Of a stretch of DNA of 64,000 nucleotides, positions 1-8,739 are shown one piece after another. The stretch is taken from the NCBI RefSeq assembly GCF_030489605.1, contig NZ_JAUKFY010000003.1, positions 62,001 to 126,000 on the forward strand, written 5' to 3'. This DNA is from Brevibacillus laterosporus (lineage in GTDB: Bacteria > Bacillota > Bacilli > Brevibacillales > Brevibacillaceae). How positions within the stretch are numbered: position 1 is the stretch's first letter; every line of letters begins with the position of its first letter. The translations under genes and the position numbers were made by a program. The notes beneath the pieces are model-generated. The model worked only from the letters and a program-made list of their open reading frames with translations, had not been told where the DNA came from and did no database searches.

Positions 1-1176
1 ACCTCCCTGTTTGCCGGTACTTTTGAATACTGACGCGGGCTGCAGCGGTATTTGAAACACCACTCTAGTCCCTTCTTGGTTATTGGACGTAATGCCGATT
101 CTGCCATTCAGTAATTGGCAACGTTCCTTCATTCCCATAATTCCGAACGATTGTCCCTTTTTGCTAACCTCACTCACATTAAATCCAATTCCATCATCTT
201 TTACGACAATAAACATGTTTTCCAGCTGAAACTCAACCTTTATTTGGACAAAATTAGCTTTCGCATGCTTGTACACATTGTTTAGGCATTCCTGAACTAA
301 GCGAAAAGCTGCTGCCTTAAATGAACTTTCCAGCTTCTGTTCTTTACCAAAAACAATCAGATCAATATGTAATTTACTACGATCCTCAAAGGTTTGTATA
401 TACTTTTGCAAAGTTGGTATGAGTCCTAAGTCATCTAAAGCCATTGGTCTCAAGTCAAAAATAATTTTTCTAACATCTGCTAAGCTCATTCTTACAATTT
501 CCTTTAAGCTGCCTAATTCCTGTTGTGCGTCCTCGATTGCGTCATTTTTCAACATTTTTTCTACGATTTCTGTACGCAATACTACATTGGCCATGGATTG
601 TGCAGGTCCATCATGGATTTCTCTGGCTACCCGCTTACGCTCTTCTTCCTGGGCCTGAATAATTTTGAGTCCCATAAGCTGATGCTGCTTGGCAGACTCC
701 AATGCTTCTTCCACTTTGGACAAGTCCCCTGCTAAAAAGCTGTGAACCACGCTGATCTGACTTAGTAACCCTTCTGCTCTAGTAATTGTCTCTAAAATAT
801 TCCGCAAACGAAATTCCAGCTCGTCACGGCGTTTTTTTAGGTTATTTTCCCGCTCGCGCATTAAGGAAAGCTCTATCTGAACATTATGAGCTTCCTCGTA
901 AGCTGCGCGAATATCGTTTTCAGTAAAGCTTTGAAAATTGCGGCTTACTTGTACCAATCTCGATCTAGATCGGCGGGACTGTAACTCTAGATTATCAACA
1001 TTCTGGATCACTTCTGCCAATATTTGCCGTATTTCAACAATCTCTTTTTTGATTGCGTTACTTTCCGAACGAGCGCCTTCTGCTATTTGAAAAATTTGCT
1101 CTTTACTCATTTCAACCGTTCGAATCGTTTTTTTTATGACCCCATCTAGAAGGCTGATATCAATGCCTTTATCCAT
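1..1176 (-). CDS. degS: Sensor histidine kinase DegS (C-terminus beyond window)
   Basis: Cytoplasmic two-component kinase that phosphorylates DegU, which controls secreted enzymes, motility and competence in Bacillales. The frame runs open to the window edge, giving 392 residues without a stop, about the full length of B. subtilis DegS. The N-terminal two thirds is a long coiled-coil sensor region. The phosphoacceptor motif REIHDGPAQ (HisKA_3 type) is present with His188, then a C-terminal HATPase region with VQECLNNVYKHA, DDGIGF and GIMGM. The start is ATG at 1176 behind an AAGGGGGA ribosome binding site. No transmembrane segment is seen, as expected for DegS. degU would be expected just outside the window on the same strand. 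The deacetylase gene ends 11 bp upstream, so the two may be cotranscribed. Confidence 0.93.
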   Translation of the reverse strand, partial: MDKGIDISLLDGVIKKTIRTVEMSKEQIFQIAEGARSESNAIKKEIVEIRQILAEVIQNVDNLELQSRRSRSRLVQVSRNFQSFTENDIRAAYEEAHNVQIELSLMRERENNLKKRRDELEFRLRNILETITRAEGLLSQISVVHSFLAGDLSKVEEALESAKQHQLMGLKIIQAQEEERKRVAREIHDGPAQSMANVVLRTEIVEKMLKNDAIEDAQQELGSLKEIVRMSLADVRKIIFDLRPMALDDLGLIPTLQKYIQTFEDRSKLHIDLIVFGKEQKLESSFKAAAFRLVQECLNNVYKHAKANFVQIKVEFQLENMFIVVKDDGIGFNVSEVSKKGQSFGIMGMKERCQLLNGRIGITSNNQEGTRVVFQIPLQPASVFKSTGKQGG

Positions 1177-1187
1177 GGGTTTCCCCC

Positions 1188-2198
1188 TTATTGTTCCATT
1201 TTTACTTTGGTAAATAGTTCAAGGAGCTGGGGTGCACCTATCTTGCGTATCCCTACATCAAATCTCGGAATGGAATACGGATCTTCATTTGGCTTCACAA
1301 CGTCTCTTCTAGATGTAAAGACATACTGATATCCTGCTTCCTTTGCCGAGTCAATCACAATCTTGCTTTTATAGCCTTGGGGTAAGGAGAGAGAGGCTAT
1401 AGGCTTTTTCACAAGTTGCTCTAAGCCTATTTTCGACATCTTAAAATCAACAAATAAACGACTTCGGTACTCTTCCTCATTTTCTGCACGCTGGAATTCT
1501 TCTAGATATACAGGCTCCGTTCCCGCTTTCTGTACTCCCCACTCATCCAGCTCTTTGTGTTCATGTAAACTGAATGTGTGCGAGCCAATATCAACTAAGC
1601 CGGAAGCCAGCATTTCGTCAATTTGTTGATAAGCTAAAGGAACGGTCATATTTTCTCGCTTTCGATCCATGGTATCCCGCAATCTACCTGCAATGACAAA
1701 AGCTGCAGATGGATACCCATATTCGGAAAGCAACGGATATGCTTGTGTGTAATAACTTTCATAGCCGTCATCAAACGTAAATAAAACTGCATTCTCCTTG
1801 GCAGTTACACCTGTTTGCATAAAAGTAAAAAACTCTTTTAGGCTAATAGGATGAAAGTTATGTTCCTTTATAAATTGTAAATGCTCACCAAACTGCTCTG
1901 GTGTTATTACAAATGGCTTATTACTGTCACGATCAATGTGATGATAATTCAAGATGACAACCTTGTCTTTATACCATCTCTCGTTTGATAGCTTTTCCTC
2001 TGATTTACTATTTCTAGAAGGAATTTGCCCTACGTCTGACCCTTTAGGTTCTAATGAATGAGACGTATGATCCCCCGTCTTTTGTTGCACATAATCCGTA
2101 TTTTCTACCCCTACATTCTCTGGTCTAAACCAATACGCAAGGCTAGAAAACAGCAGAAGAAGAAGGAAAAAGACGAGAAAGAAAGGTTTTTTCTTCAT
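1188..2198 (-). CDS. Polysaccharide deacetylase family protein, membrane-anchored
   Basis: Predicted metal-dependent carbohydrate esterase (CE4/NodB family) acting outside the membrane on peptidoglycan or another N-acetylated polymer; the true substrate is not visible. Counted from the chosen start, residues 1-24 form a Lys-rich then very hydrophobic signal anchor. Motif 1 is TFDDGY (Asp143, Asp144) and motif 2 is SHTFSLH (His207, His212). An early LNYHHID segment is typical of the PgaB/YadE-like branch. The frame could extend 39 codons upstream to 2315, but that extension reads through the metK terminator and has no ribosome binding site. ATG 2198 has AAAGGAAC upstream, at a slightly long spacing, and places the signal anchor at the N-terminus. 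It lies between metK and degS. Confidence 0.85.
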   Translation of the reverse strand: MKKKPFFLVFFLLLLLFSSLAYWFRPENVGVENTDYVQQKTGDHTSHSLEPKGSDVGQIPSRNSKSEEKLSNERWYKDKVVILNYHHIDRDSNKPFVITPEQFGEHLQFIKEHNFHPISLKEFFTFMQTGVTAKENAVLFTFDDGYESYYTQAYPLLSEYGYPSAAFVIAGRLRDTMDRKRENMTVPLAYQQIDEMLASGLVDIGSHTFSLHEHKELDEWGVQKAGTEPVYLEEFQRAENEEEYRSRLFVDFKMSKIGLEQLVKKPIASLSLPQGYKSKIVIDSAKEAGYQYVFTSRRDVVKPNEDPYSIPRFDVGIRKIGAPQLLELFTKVKMEQ

Positions 2199-2316
2199 GA
2201 TGCGCCATGTTCCTTTCGATCTTATTATAGTGCTTTTCGACAAAGATTTACAGAATCCTCTACGTAGTCTACCCCATTGAAGTTGTAATTGCCTAGCCTT
2301 TTTCGCAATTTTCATA

Positions 2317-2350
2317 AGAAAAAAGAAGCCCAGGAAAATCCTAGGCTTCT
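2317..2350 (-). terminator. Rho-independent terminator of metK
   Basis: Stem AGAAGCC-AGGA / TCCT-GGCTTCT at 2324-2350 with one mismatch and a short loop, followed on the minus strand by a run of T. It lies 10 bp after the metK stop codon. Confidence 0.85.
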
Positions 2351-2359
2351 CTGTATTTT

Positions 2360-3565
2360 TTACAGGTTAGCAGCGTCTTTTTTCAGATCTTCTGCTTTAT
2401 CTGTACGCTCCCATGGTACATTCAGATCATTACGTCCGAAATGACCATATGCTGCGGTTTGTTTATAGATCGGACGGCGTAGGTCTAATTGCTTAATAAT
2501 ACCTGCTGGGCGCAGATCAAAGTGCTTGCGAACCAATGCTACCAAATCAGATTCTGCAATTTTTCCTGTTCCAAATGTGTTTACAGCGATAGATACCGGT
2601 TGAGCTACCCCGATTGCATAAGCTACCTGTACTTCGCAATGCTCAGCAAGACCTGCAGCTACAATGTTTTTCGCTACATAGCGAGCTGCATAAGCACCAG
2701 AACGGTCTACTTTTGTAGGATCCTTACCGGAGAATGCACCGCCGCCATGACGAGCATAACCGCCATACGTATCTACGATGATTTTACGACCAGTTAAACC
2801 AGCATCCCCTTGAGGACCACCGATAACGAAACGCCCAGTTGGGTTAATGAAGTATTTCGTTTGATCGTCTAACAGGTTTGCAGGAACGATCGGTTTAATT
2901 ACTTGCTCCATTAGATCCTTTTTAATCTGATCTAGCTCTACTTCTGGAGCATGTTGAGTGGAAATAACAATTGTATCGATGCGAACTGGCTTATCGCCAT
3001 CGTATTCAACAGTTACTTGAGTTTTGCCGTCTGGGCGAAGGTATTCAAGCGTACCATTTTTACGCACTTCTGTCAGACGACGCGCCAACTGGTGAGCCAT
3101 GCTGATTGGAAGAGGCATTAATTCTGGAGTTTCGTTGCAAGCATAACCAAACATTAGCCCCTGGTCACCTGCGCCGATTGCTTCGATTTCAGCATCAGTC
3201 ATGCTGCCTTCACGTGCTTCCAAAGCCTGGTCAACACCTAGTGCGATATCTGCTGATTGCTCGCCGATTGCAGTAATAACACCGCATGTATCTGCATCAA
3301 AACCATATTTTGCACGATCGTAACCAATTTCACGAATCGTATCTCTTACTAGCTTTTGGATATCTACATACGTAGAAGTTGTGATTTCACCTGCCACAAG
3401 TACTAATCCGGTGGTAACAGATGTCTCGCATGCTACACGAGCATTCGGATCTTTAGATAAGATCGCATCAAGAATAGAATCAGAAACTTGGTCACAAATC
3501 TTGTCTGGATGTCCTTCAGTAACGGACTCAGATGTAAACAAGCGACGCCCTTTTTGCAATTCCAT
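2360..3565 (-). CDS. metK: S-adenosylmethionine synthetase
   Basis: Makes S-adenosylmethionine from methionine and ATP in the cytoplasm. It has 401 residues, the normal length. Family signatures are seen in order: the N-terminal [12 protein letters not shown]/methionine site, [12 protein letters not shown] in the middle domain, and [16 protein letters not shown] in the C-terminal half with catalytic Lys and Asp residues. ATG 3565 follows an AGGAGG site. The leader carries a SAM-I riboswitch and terminator, so the gene should be shut down when SAM is plentiful. The gene is probably monocistronic, since a terminator follows. Confidence 0.98.
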   Translation of the reverse strand: MELQKGRRLFTSESVTEGHPDKICDQVSDSILDAILSKDPNARVACETSVTTGLVLVAGEITTSTYVDIQKLVRDTIREIGYDRAKYGFDADTCGVITAIGEQSADIALGVDQALEAREGSMTDAEIEAIGAGDQGLMFGYACNETPELMPLPISMAHQLARRLTEVRKNGTLEYLRPDGKTQVTVEYDGDKPVRIDTIVISTQHAPEVELDQIKKDLMEQVIKPIVPANLLDDQTKYFINPTGRFVIGGPQGDAGLTGRKIIVDTYGGYARHGGGAFSGKDPTKVDRSGAYAARYVAKNIVAAGLAEHCEVQVAYAIGVAQPVSIAVNTFGTGKIAESDLVALVRKHFDLRPAGIIKQLDLRRPIYKQTAAYGHFGRNDLNVPWERTDKAEDLKKDAANL

Positions 3566-3634
3566 ACTTAAAAACCTCCTTCAACTGGAAACATGATATA
3601 TAGTATGTTTGCCGAGCCAGGTTTCCATCACGAC

Positions 3635-3671
3635 AAAAAGAAAAACCTTTCCCTCCGCTGAGGAAAAGGTT
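3635..3671 (-). terminator. SAM riboswitch expression-platform terminator
   Basis: On the minus strand a stem AACCTTTTCC / GGGAAAGGTT with a small loop is followed by TTTTTCTTTTT. It lies between the aptamer and the metK start and is the OFF structure formed when SAM is bound. Confidence 0.88.
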
Positions 3672-3695
3672 GCTTTTCTAATGCGTTCCTTAACC

Positions 3696-3816
3696 CTCTT
3701 ATCGGCCAGAGTGAGTCTAACTATTTAGATAGTTATCCTTTCTCTGCTGGTTAGCACCGCTCAAAACGGTTGCCGGGCTTCATTGGGCCAGTCCCTCCGC
3801 CTACTCTGGATAAGAG
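3696..3816 (-). ncRNA. SAM-I riboswitch (S-box) aptamer upstream of metK
   Basis: The P1 helix is formed by CTCTTATC (minus strand from 3816) and GATAAGAG (ending at 3696). Inside are the conserved S-box elements: AGAGTAGGCGGAGGGACTGG, then GCCCGGCAACC, and the CGGTGCTAACCAGC segment. It controls the downstream S-adenosylmethionine synthetase by transcription attenuation. Sequence, order and position all fit the class. Confidence 0.95.
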
Positions 3817-3833
3817 TAATATCCATGATTTAT

Positions 3834-3862
3834 AGAATAATCTTTTTTTAGAAGGGTGTCAA
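3834..3862 (-). promoter_or_regulatory. Probable metK promoter
   Basis: TTGACA at 3862-3857 and TATTCT at 3839-3834 with a 17 bp spacer, ending just upstream of the SAM aptamer. The -35 is a perfect sigma-A match and the -10 is partial. Confidence 0.7.
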
Positions 3863-3889
3863 TGTACTTTTGTAAAAAAAACCGGTATT

Positions 3890-6442
3890 TTACAATTGGA
3901 AGGATTTGGCTAATACAGTGACCATTTCCCCGCGTTTCACAGGACGATCCGGCTTAAAGGTTCCATCCTGATAGCCATGTAACCAGCCATAGTGTGAAAG
4001 TGTCTCGATCGCAGCCACCGCCCAATGTGAATGAGGCACATCACGATAAGAAATATTGGACGAACTTGACACGTTTATTTTCTTAGCACGCGCAATCATC
4101 AAAGCCATTTCTGCTCGATTAACAGGCCGATCCGGTTCAATTTTTCCATTGAACCCGCTCATAATACCCAATTGAGAAGCCTGCAATAAGCTCTCATATG
4201 CCCAATGCTTTTTGTTTAAATCCTTATAGGTATTAGTACCTATTTTGCCAGTTGGAAGCTTTTTGGCCTTCATCGAGCGAAGGAGCATGTCAGCGAATTC
4301 AGCTCGTGTCATATTAGCATCTGGACGGAAGCTATACGTATTAGGTATGGTAATGACTCCACGTTGAGTTAAACGCCCTATATCATTTCTAGCCCAATGC
4401 CCATGTATGTCTCGAAAGCCGCCATACATTTCCTGACGAGTTAATGTCAATCGATACGAATCATAGCGGAATGGTGTAGTACTGGTCAGCTTTATATAGT
4501 ATGTCCCTGCAGCTAATTTTTTTTCAAAGAAAATACTGTTATCCTGTCCTAAAACCTTTTCAGCTCGAATTGCATATTTCATATCGCGACTGTCATAAAT
4601 ACTCATCATGATTTTCACCTGCGGCGGTACATAAGGTGCTCGAATGGTAACATACGTTTCTTTTGGAATCGAAAATGTAAACCAATCGTTATCTGCTTCT
4701 GAAGAAATTGTGCCTGTAATCAGACTGTTATCCCCTAGTTTAGTAGCTAAACGATAGGTATCGTTTGGCTCATTTGGGTCTTTTCGTTCAGGCATATAGT
4801 TTAGCTGAAAAAAGTACTCGCCGCTCACAGCAGCAGGATAGCTGTTCTGAATTTGGAACAAATAGCGACCTGGCGTGACGTTCATCTCCAGGCTTTTTAA
4901 TGGATCAGTGACCGAGCTGCTATCAAGGAAAATTCCGCCTGATGTCTTATCGCGTTCTTTACGCACCTTAATTTGCGGGTCTAATCGCAGAGTATCTGTA
5001 TCCACTCGCAGATAAAGCTTGCCTGGATCACGCACAAAATAGGAAAACCAATCAACGTCCTGTGCTGTATGAAAATTCCCCTTGATCTCAATATTATTAC
5101 CCGGAGGCAAGGGGCGGACTTGATCAATACTATTATTTGGCTCATACCGATCAGGTGCAATGGCAAAACGATTGGTAATGGTATAGCGTAAAGTGCTAGA
5201 TACTGCAGACCGCTGGAAGTGAATGTGAACCTTGCCCGGCTTAACTGCAATTGTTGCAGTGGCTTTATTACCAAGATAATACGTATCTTGAGGTTTTCCA
5301 TCCTGATAAACGCTGGCCGCCAATGGAGCAGGGGTATCCACCGATACGTCTGCTGTTAATTCTAAGGTTCCCTCATATGGAATATCGGTGTAAAACCAAT
5401 CGCTCTTATCTTTATCGCTCAGAGTGCCGCGTATCTGACTTTCCATGGGGAATGCCGCTGCTGTACGCTGTGTATTGTTGGGTTCATTTATATCATCAGG
5501 CAGTCTGCTCATTACTGCCTTCTGAATATTTAAAAGTCCATATCCTGTCTGCCTATCCCATCTAACCCCATGTAATTTTGTTGCTGAATGGTACAGAAGC
5601 TGGCGTACTTCCAACGGTTTCATATTTGGGTTCCTAGCTAGAATTAATGCCGCCGCACCAGCAACCTGAGGAGCCGCTGCAGAGGTGCCCTTCATCGAAT
5701 CATATCCGCCGCCTCTGGTTGTTGTATACACATTCACGCCCGGGGCCACTAGGTTAATTTCTGGCCCAAAATTAGAACGGCTATGGATGGTATTAGAGTT
5801 AGTAACAGCGCCAACCGCGATTACCGTTGGAAAAGCAGCAGGATAGTTAACACGACTCCCCTCATTTCCAGTAGCCGCTACAACAACAACTCCTCTGTCC
5901 TCTGCAAAATCTATTGCATCCTCCAGCGCCTTCGAATAATATAGTGCGCTAGCCGACATCAAAACAACTTTGGCCCCTTCATTAACTGCTCGTCTAATTC
6001 CCGCTGCTAAACGATCAGATGATGAAAATCCTTTTTTATCCAAAATTTTGATGGGCAATATTTTAGCATTCCATAAAACCCCTGTTACACCTAAACCGTT
6101 GTTTCCTTTAGCTCCCAATATCCCGATCACATTGGTGCCATGCCCATTTAGATCTGACGGACTTTCTTCTTTCACCAAATTTATAGTAGGCAGCAGATTA
6201 TCCTTTAAATCAGGATGGGAAGAGTCTACCCCGGAATCAAGCACTGCAATTTTAATAGCTGTATTGCTGTTGACGATCCCCCAAGCCTCCATCGCCTTAA
6301 TCTGCGTTAAATGAAGCTGTTTTGAAAAGTAGGGATCGTTTGGCATAGCGGCTGCTTGGGCAGGCTTTTCACCAACCGTAAAAGCAAGCAAAGCAACCAC
6401 CGCCGGAATAATCATTCTTTTTGTCAACTGTGAATATAGCAT
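3890..6442 (-). CDS. Cell-surface subtilase with PPC repeats and three SLH domains
   Basis: Secreted serine protease of family S8 predicted to be held on the wall by SLH domains. A signal peptide (about residues 1-30, ending PAQAAA) is followed at once by the catalytic domain, with only a short or missing propeptide. The catalytic set is Asp69 (VLDSGVD), His101 (NGHGTN), oxyanion Asn193 (ATGNEGS) and Ser254 (KGTSAAAP). Three repeats follow, near residues 316-430, 431-555 and 556-665, each opening with an EPNN or EPND motif and containing a DWF motif. This is like bacterial pre-peptidase C-terminal (PPC) domains. SLH domains start near 672, 735 and 795 (FRDIHGHWA, YKDLNKKHWA, YRDVPHSHWA). The start is ATG 6442 with AAAGGG upstream. 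Likely substrates are surface or secreted proteins, but none can be named. Confidence 0.9.
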   Translation of the reverse strand: MLYSQLTKRMIIPAVVALLAFTVGEKPAQAAAMPNDPYFSKQLHLTQIKAMEAWGIVNSNTAIKIAVLDSGVDSSHPDLKDNLLPTINLVKEESPSDLNGHGTNVIGILGAKGNNGLGVTGVLWNAKILPIKILDKKGFSSSDRLAAGIRRAVNEGAKVVLMSASALYYSKALEDAIDFAEDRGVVVVAATGNEGSRVNYPAAFPTVIAVGAVTNSNTIHSRSNFGPEINLVAPGVNVYTTTRGGGYDSMKGTSAAAPQVAGAAALILARNPNMKPLEVRQLLYHSATKLHGVRWDRQTGYGLLNIQKAVMSRLPDDINEPNNTQRTAAAFPMESQIRGTLSDKDKSDWFYTDIPYEGTLELTADVSVDTPAPLAASVYQDGKPQDTYYLGNKATATIAVKPGKVHIHFQRSAVSSTLRYTITNRFAIAPDRYEPNNSIDQVRPLPPGNNIEIKGNFHTAQDVDWFSYFVRDPGKLYLRVDTDTLRLDPQIKVRKERDKTSGGIFLDSSSVTDPLKSLEMNVTPGRYLFQIQNSYPAAVSGEYFFQLNYMPERKDPNEPNDTYRLATKLGDNSLITGTISSEADNDWFTFSIPKETYVTIRAPYVPPQVKIMMSIYDSRDMKYAIRAEKVLGQDNSIFFEKKLAAGTYYIKLTSTTPFRYDSYRLTLTRQEMYGGFRDIHGHWARNDIGRLTQRGVITIPNTYSFRPDANMTRAEFADMLLRSMKAKKLPTGKIGTNTYKDLNKKHWAYESLLQASQLGIMSGFNGKIEPDRPVNRAEMALMIARAKKINVSSSSNISYRDVPHSHWAVAAIETLSHYGWLHGYQDGTFKPDRPVKRGEMVTVLAKSFQL

Positions 6443-6581
6443 ATGGTGCCCTTTCCTCCTTCTCCTGTAAAGAAGTAAATCAGGAAAGATTAGCGTTCTT
6501 AATCTTTCAATTGTTCTTTATATAGCATAGTATAGGCTTGCTCAAGAGACAACCATTTCATGCGCCTAAATATTTCCAAAC

Positions 6582-6619
6582 CAAAAAAATCAAAGACCCC
6601 TCTCATCACGAAAGGGGTC
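6582..6619 (-). terminator. Terminator of the SLAP gene cluster
   Basis: Hairpin GGACCCCTTT / AGAGGGGTC on the minus strand followed by TTTGATTTTTTT, 10 bp after the stop of the last SLAP-domain gene. Confidence 0.85.
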
Positions 6620-6628
6620 CTAAAAGGA

Positions 6629-7633
6629 TTACTGAATGAATCCCTTGTTATTTTCATGTAATTCTAGCTTCTGAGCTTTTACATCTTTATCCTGTTTTGC
6701 ATCTGGTACATAAGCTTTGCATTTAGACAAATCCAGATTTTTGCCTTCTAGTGAACTTGCTGGAATATAAAATCCCCAAACGCGTTGAGTTTTAGGTTTA
6801 ATATAGAGGCTATGCAGGCCAAAATGCATGCGTGCAACGTCTCTTCCAATCTCGTCACGGATATACACAGGTACTTCTGTGAATTCTACACGTTTATCTA
6901 AACCATTCATGAAAGCTACAATCACTTTTAGGCCGCCGTCTGGAACCTGAACTAAATCAATAGCTGTCAGCTCTACTTGACCGTCTCGGATCGGGAACAG
7001 GTCTTTTACCTTTTGAGTATAAGACTCTTCCTCTTCATCTGTTAAGCCGTTGTGTTTCTCCACTAGCTTTTCTTCCATTTTATATTGATCCAGTCTTTCT
7101 TTATCATAAACCATAAATAATTGCGTATCATCCTCAGGCATGAACAAGAAATCATCCCATGTGAAAAGGAATTCGCACGGACTTGCAGACATATCTTGCA
7201 AACCACCCATTGTTAGCATCTCAAAGGATTTGCGTGCCACTACCTTACCATCAGAGGTCACTAAAGCAAGAGGTAATTTATTTAACATAATATCTTGATT
7301 TGTGGCATTCCGAACAAATGTCATCACCAAGAAACCGGTATTTAATACGTTAGTAAAGAACGGAAAAATCCCTACCTCATCACGGACAACCGGTGGCAAC
7401 TCATCGTGAATGAACTGCAACAACTCCATGTCCATCTCTTCCAAATTCTTGGAGGCTAAACTATTCAAGTTTAGGAACAATTCCTTGGAAGGGATGCGGT
7501 TTGATGATTGTTCAGGCTGTTCAATTCCAGATACACCTAGGTAAAACTCTTTTTGTAGAAACTCATGAATATCCTCACGGGCTTGTTCTAACCCCTGCTT
7601 AGAACCAAACCAATTCTCTAATTGCCAACTCAT
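6629..7633 (-). CDS. SLAP-domain protein, third of three tandem paralogues
   Basis: A 334-residue protein without signal peptide or membrane segment, so presumably cytoplasmic or attached from inside. It has the duplicated SLAP-type domain of the accessory Sec S-layer assembly proteins (as in Bacillus anthracis SlaP). Copy one, about residues 75-180, has the FVRNATNQDIMLNKLPLAL core. Copy two, about 200-320, has VAFMNGLDKRVEFTEVPV and ends in a W-F-I-P segment (RVWGFYIP). It is the most diverged of the three copies in this cluster. ATG 7633 follows AGGAGG. By analogy it may help SecA2-type export of S-layer protein; no secA2 is in the window. Confidence 0.75.
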   Translation of the reverse strand: MSWQLENWFGSKQGLEQAREDIHEFLQKEFYLGVSGIEQPEQSSNRIPSKELFLNLNSLASKNLEEMDMELLQFIHDELPPVVRDEVGIFPFFTNVLNTGFLVMTFVRNATNQDIMLNKLPLALVTSDGKVVARKSFEMLTMGGLQDMSASPCEFLFTWDDFLFMPEDDTQLFMVYDKERLDQYKMEEKLVEKHNGLTDEEEESYTQKVKDLFPIRDGQVELTAIDLVQVPDGGLKVIVAFMNGLDKRVEFTEVPVYIRDEIGRDVARMHFGLHSLYIKPKTQRVWGFYIPASSLEGKNLDLSKCKAYVPDAKQDKDVKAQKLELHENNKGFIQ

Positions 7634-7700
7634 CCTATAACCTCCTGTGCATAAGGCAAGGCGACATGCTTTTCAGCAGTCACCTCGCTTGTTCTTCTCT

Positions 7701-8633
7701 CTATAATACTTCTACATCCAATTCCCAATTTGTTTTATTGAACGCTTTATCAGCTTTAACAACATTTGGAGGGAATACTAATATCCAAGGTTTGCTATAG
7801 CCACTCTTCAGACTGATTTTACTTCCATCAACAATCCCTTGAGCTATAACCTTCTCAGTAAGTGCGTTACGAACTGTAACTTTCAAGGCCTTTGGTTCAA
7901 AGGTATTTTCCAAAGAACTCCGAATTAGCACTGCTACAACCAAGCGTCCATCTTCTTTGAACCCTATATCAAAGCCAGTGAAACTAACTGTACCCGGAGA
8001 TAGGAAAGGAAGGAAATGCACCATATTTTCTAGACGATCCTTTTGGGTATCGGTCAAACGTTTTTCCATCTCTGGATCGATCTCTAGGTTATTCGGCCAG
8101 ACAAACTCACGATGCGGCAACCCAATAATCAGCTTCCAACGTCTAACGTCCATAGATCTTCTATTAGTTACTAGTTCTTCAGGGAAAGTAATCTCCCATG
8201 GACGACTACTCATTGGAGGAATCGTACCAACTGGGCTCAGGTCAAACTCCCCTTTAGCAAATAATCGACCTTCAACAGCAATTGCTAGGTCTAATTTACC
8301 CATTTCTACCGGTATTGATGAGGCATTACGGATAAATAAAGCTACGGTAACCCCTTCTTCACGAGGAATCAAGCTAAAACCCGTAAGTCCTAATGTTCCC
8401 TCAGGGATATCCGGCAAGCTATCATTTAAGAAGCGCAAGGTATACTTTTTCTCTTGATCCAGCATTTCGTTCCATGCTGGGTTGAAAGAAACTTCCAGAT
8501 CGCTTGATTTTAACATTTTTTCTGTCGCTTCTTCAATCCGATTATGCGTAGTCTGAGAAAGGTCCTTCTTCAGATCCTCAGGGCTCCGCATTTCATTATC
8601 GTTAGTAAACCAATTCTTTAAAAAGTTAAACAT
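7701..8633 (-). CDS. SLAP-domain protein, second of three tandem paralogues
   Basis: A 310-residue protein starting with a short amphipathic segment (MFNFLKNWF) rather than a signal peptide. It has two SLAP domains. The first, about residues 50-170, has LGLTGFSLIPREEGVTVALF and RPWEITFP; the second, about 185-310, has VSFTGFDIGFKEDG and KPWILVFPP. Each copy ends in the conserved PW-x-x-x-F-P motif. ATG 8633 is chosen because AGAGGGGGATCTT precedes it closely; the longer frame from 8663 has no such site. Probable role: S-layer protein export or assembly, inferred from the family and from the mwp-owp operon about 9 kb away. Confidence 0.78.
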   Translation of the reverse strand: MFNFLKNWFTNDNEMRSPEDLKKDLSQTTHNRIEEATEKMLKSSDLEVSFNPAWNEMLDQEKKYTLRFLNDSLPDIPEGTLGLTGFSLIPREEGVTVALFIRNASSIPVEMGKLDLAIAVEGRLFAKGEFDLSPVGTIPPMSSRPWEITFPEELVTNRRSMDVRRWKLIIGLPHREFVWPNNLEIDPEMEKRLTDTQKDRLENMVHFLPFLSPGTVSFTGFDIGFKEDGRLVVAVLIRSSLENTFEPKALKVTVRNALTEKVIAQGIVDGSKISLKSGYSKPWILVFPPNVVKADKAFNKTNWELDVEVL

Positions 8634-8739
8634 AAGATCCCCCTCTTTGCTGTGATACAACATTCCTATATGATCAATTCCGTTATTAACGCAGTACGAT
8701 CTCTAGTCAGTGACCAGAAGTTATTCGCCGGGAAAAAGA

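Noticed and set aside
2199-2315. Longer deacetylase reading frame starting at 2315
   Set aside because: It would begin within the metK terminator, lacks a ribosome binding site and would bury the signal anchor.
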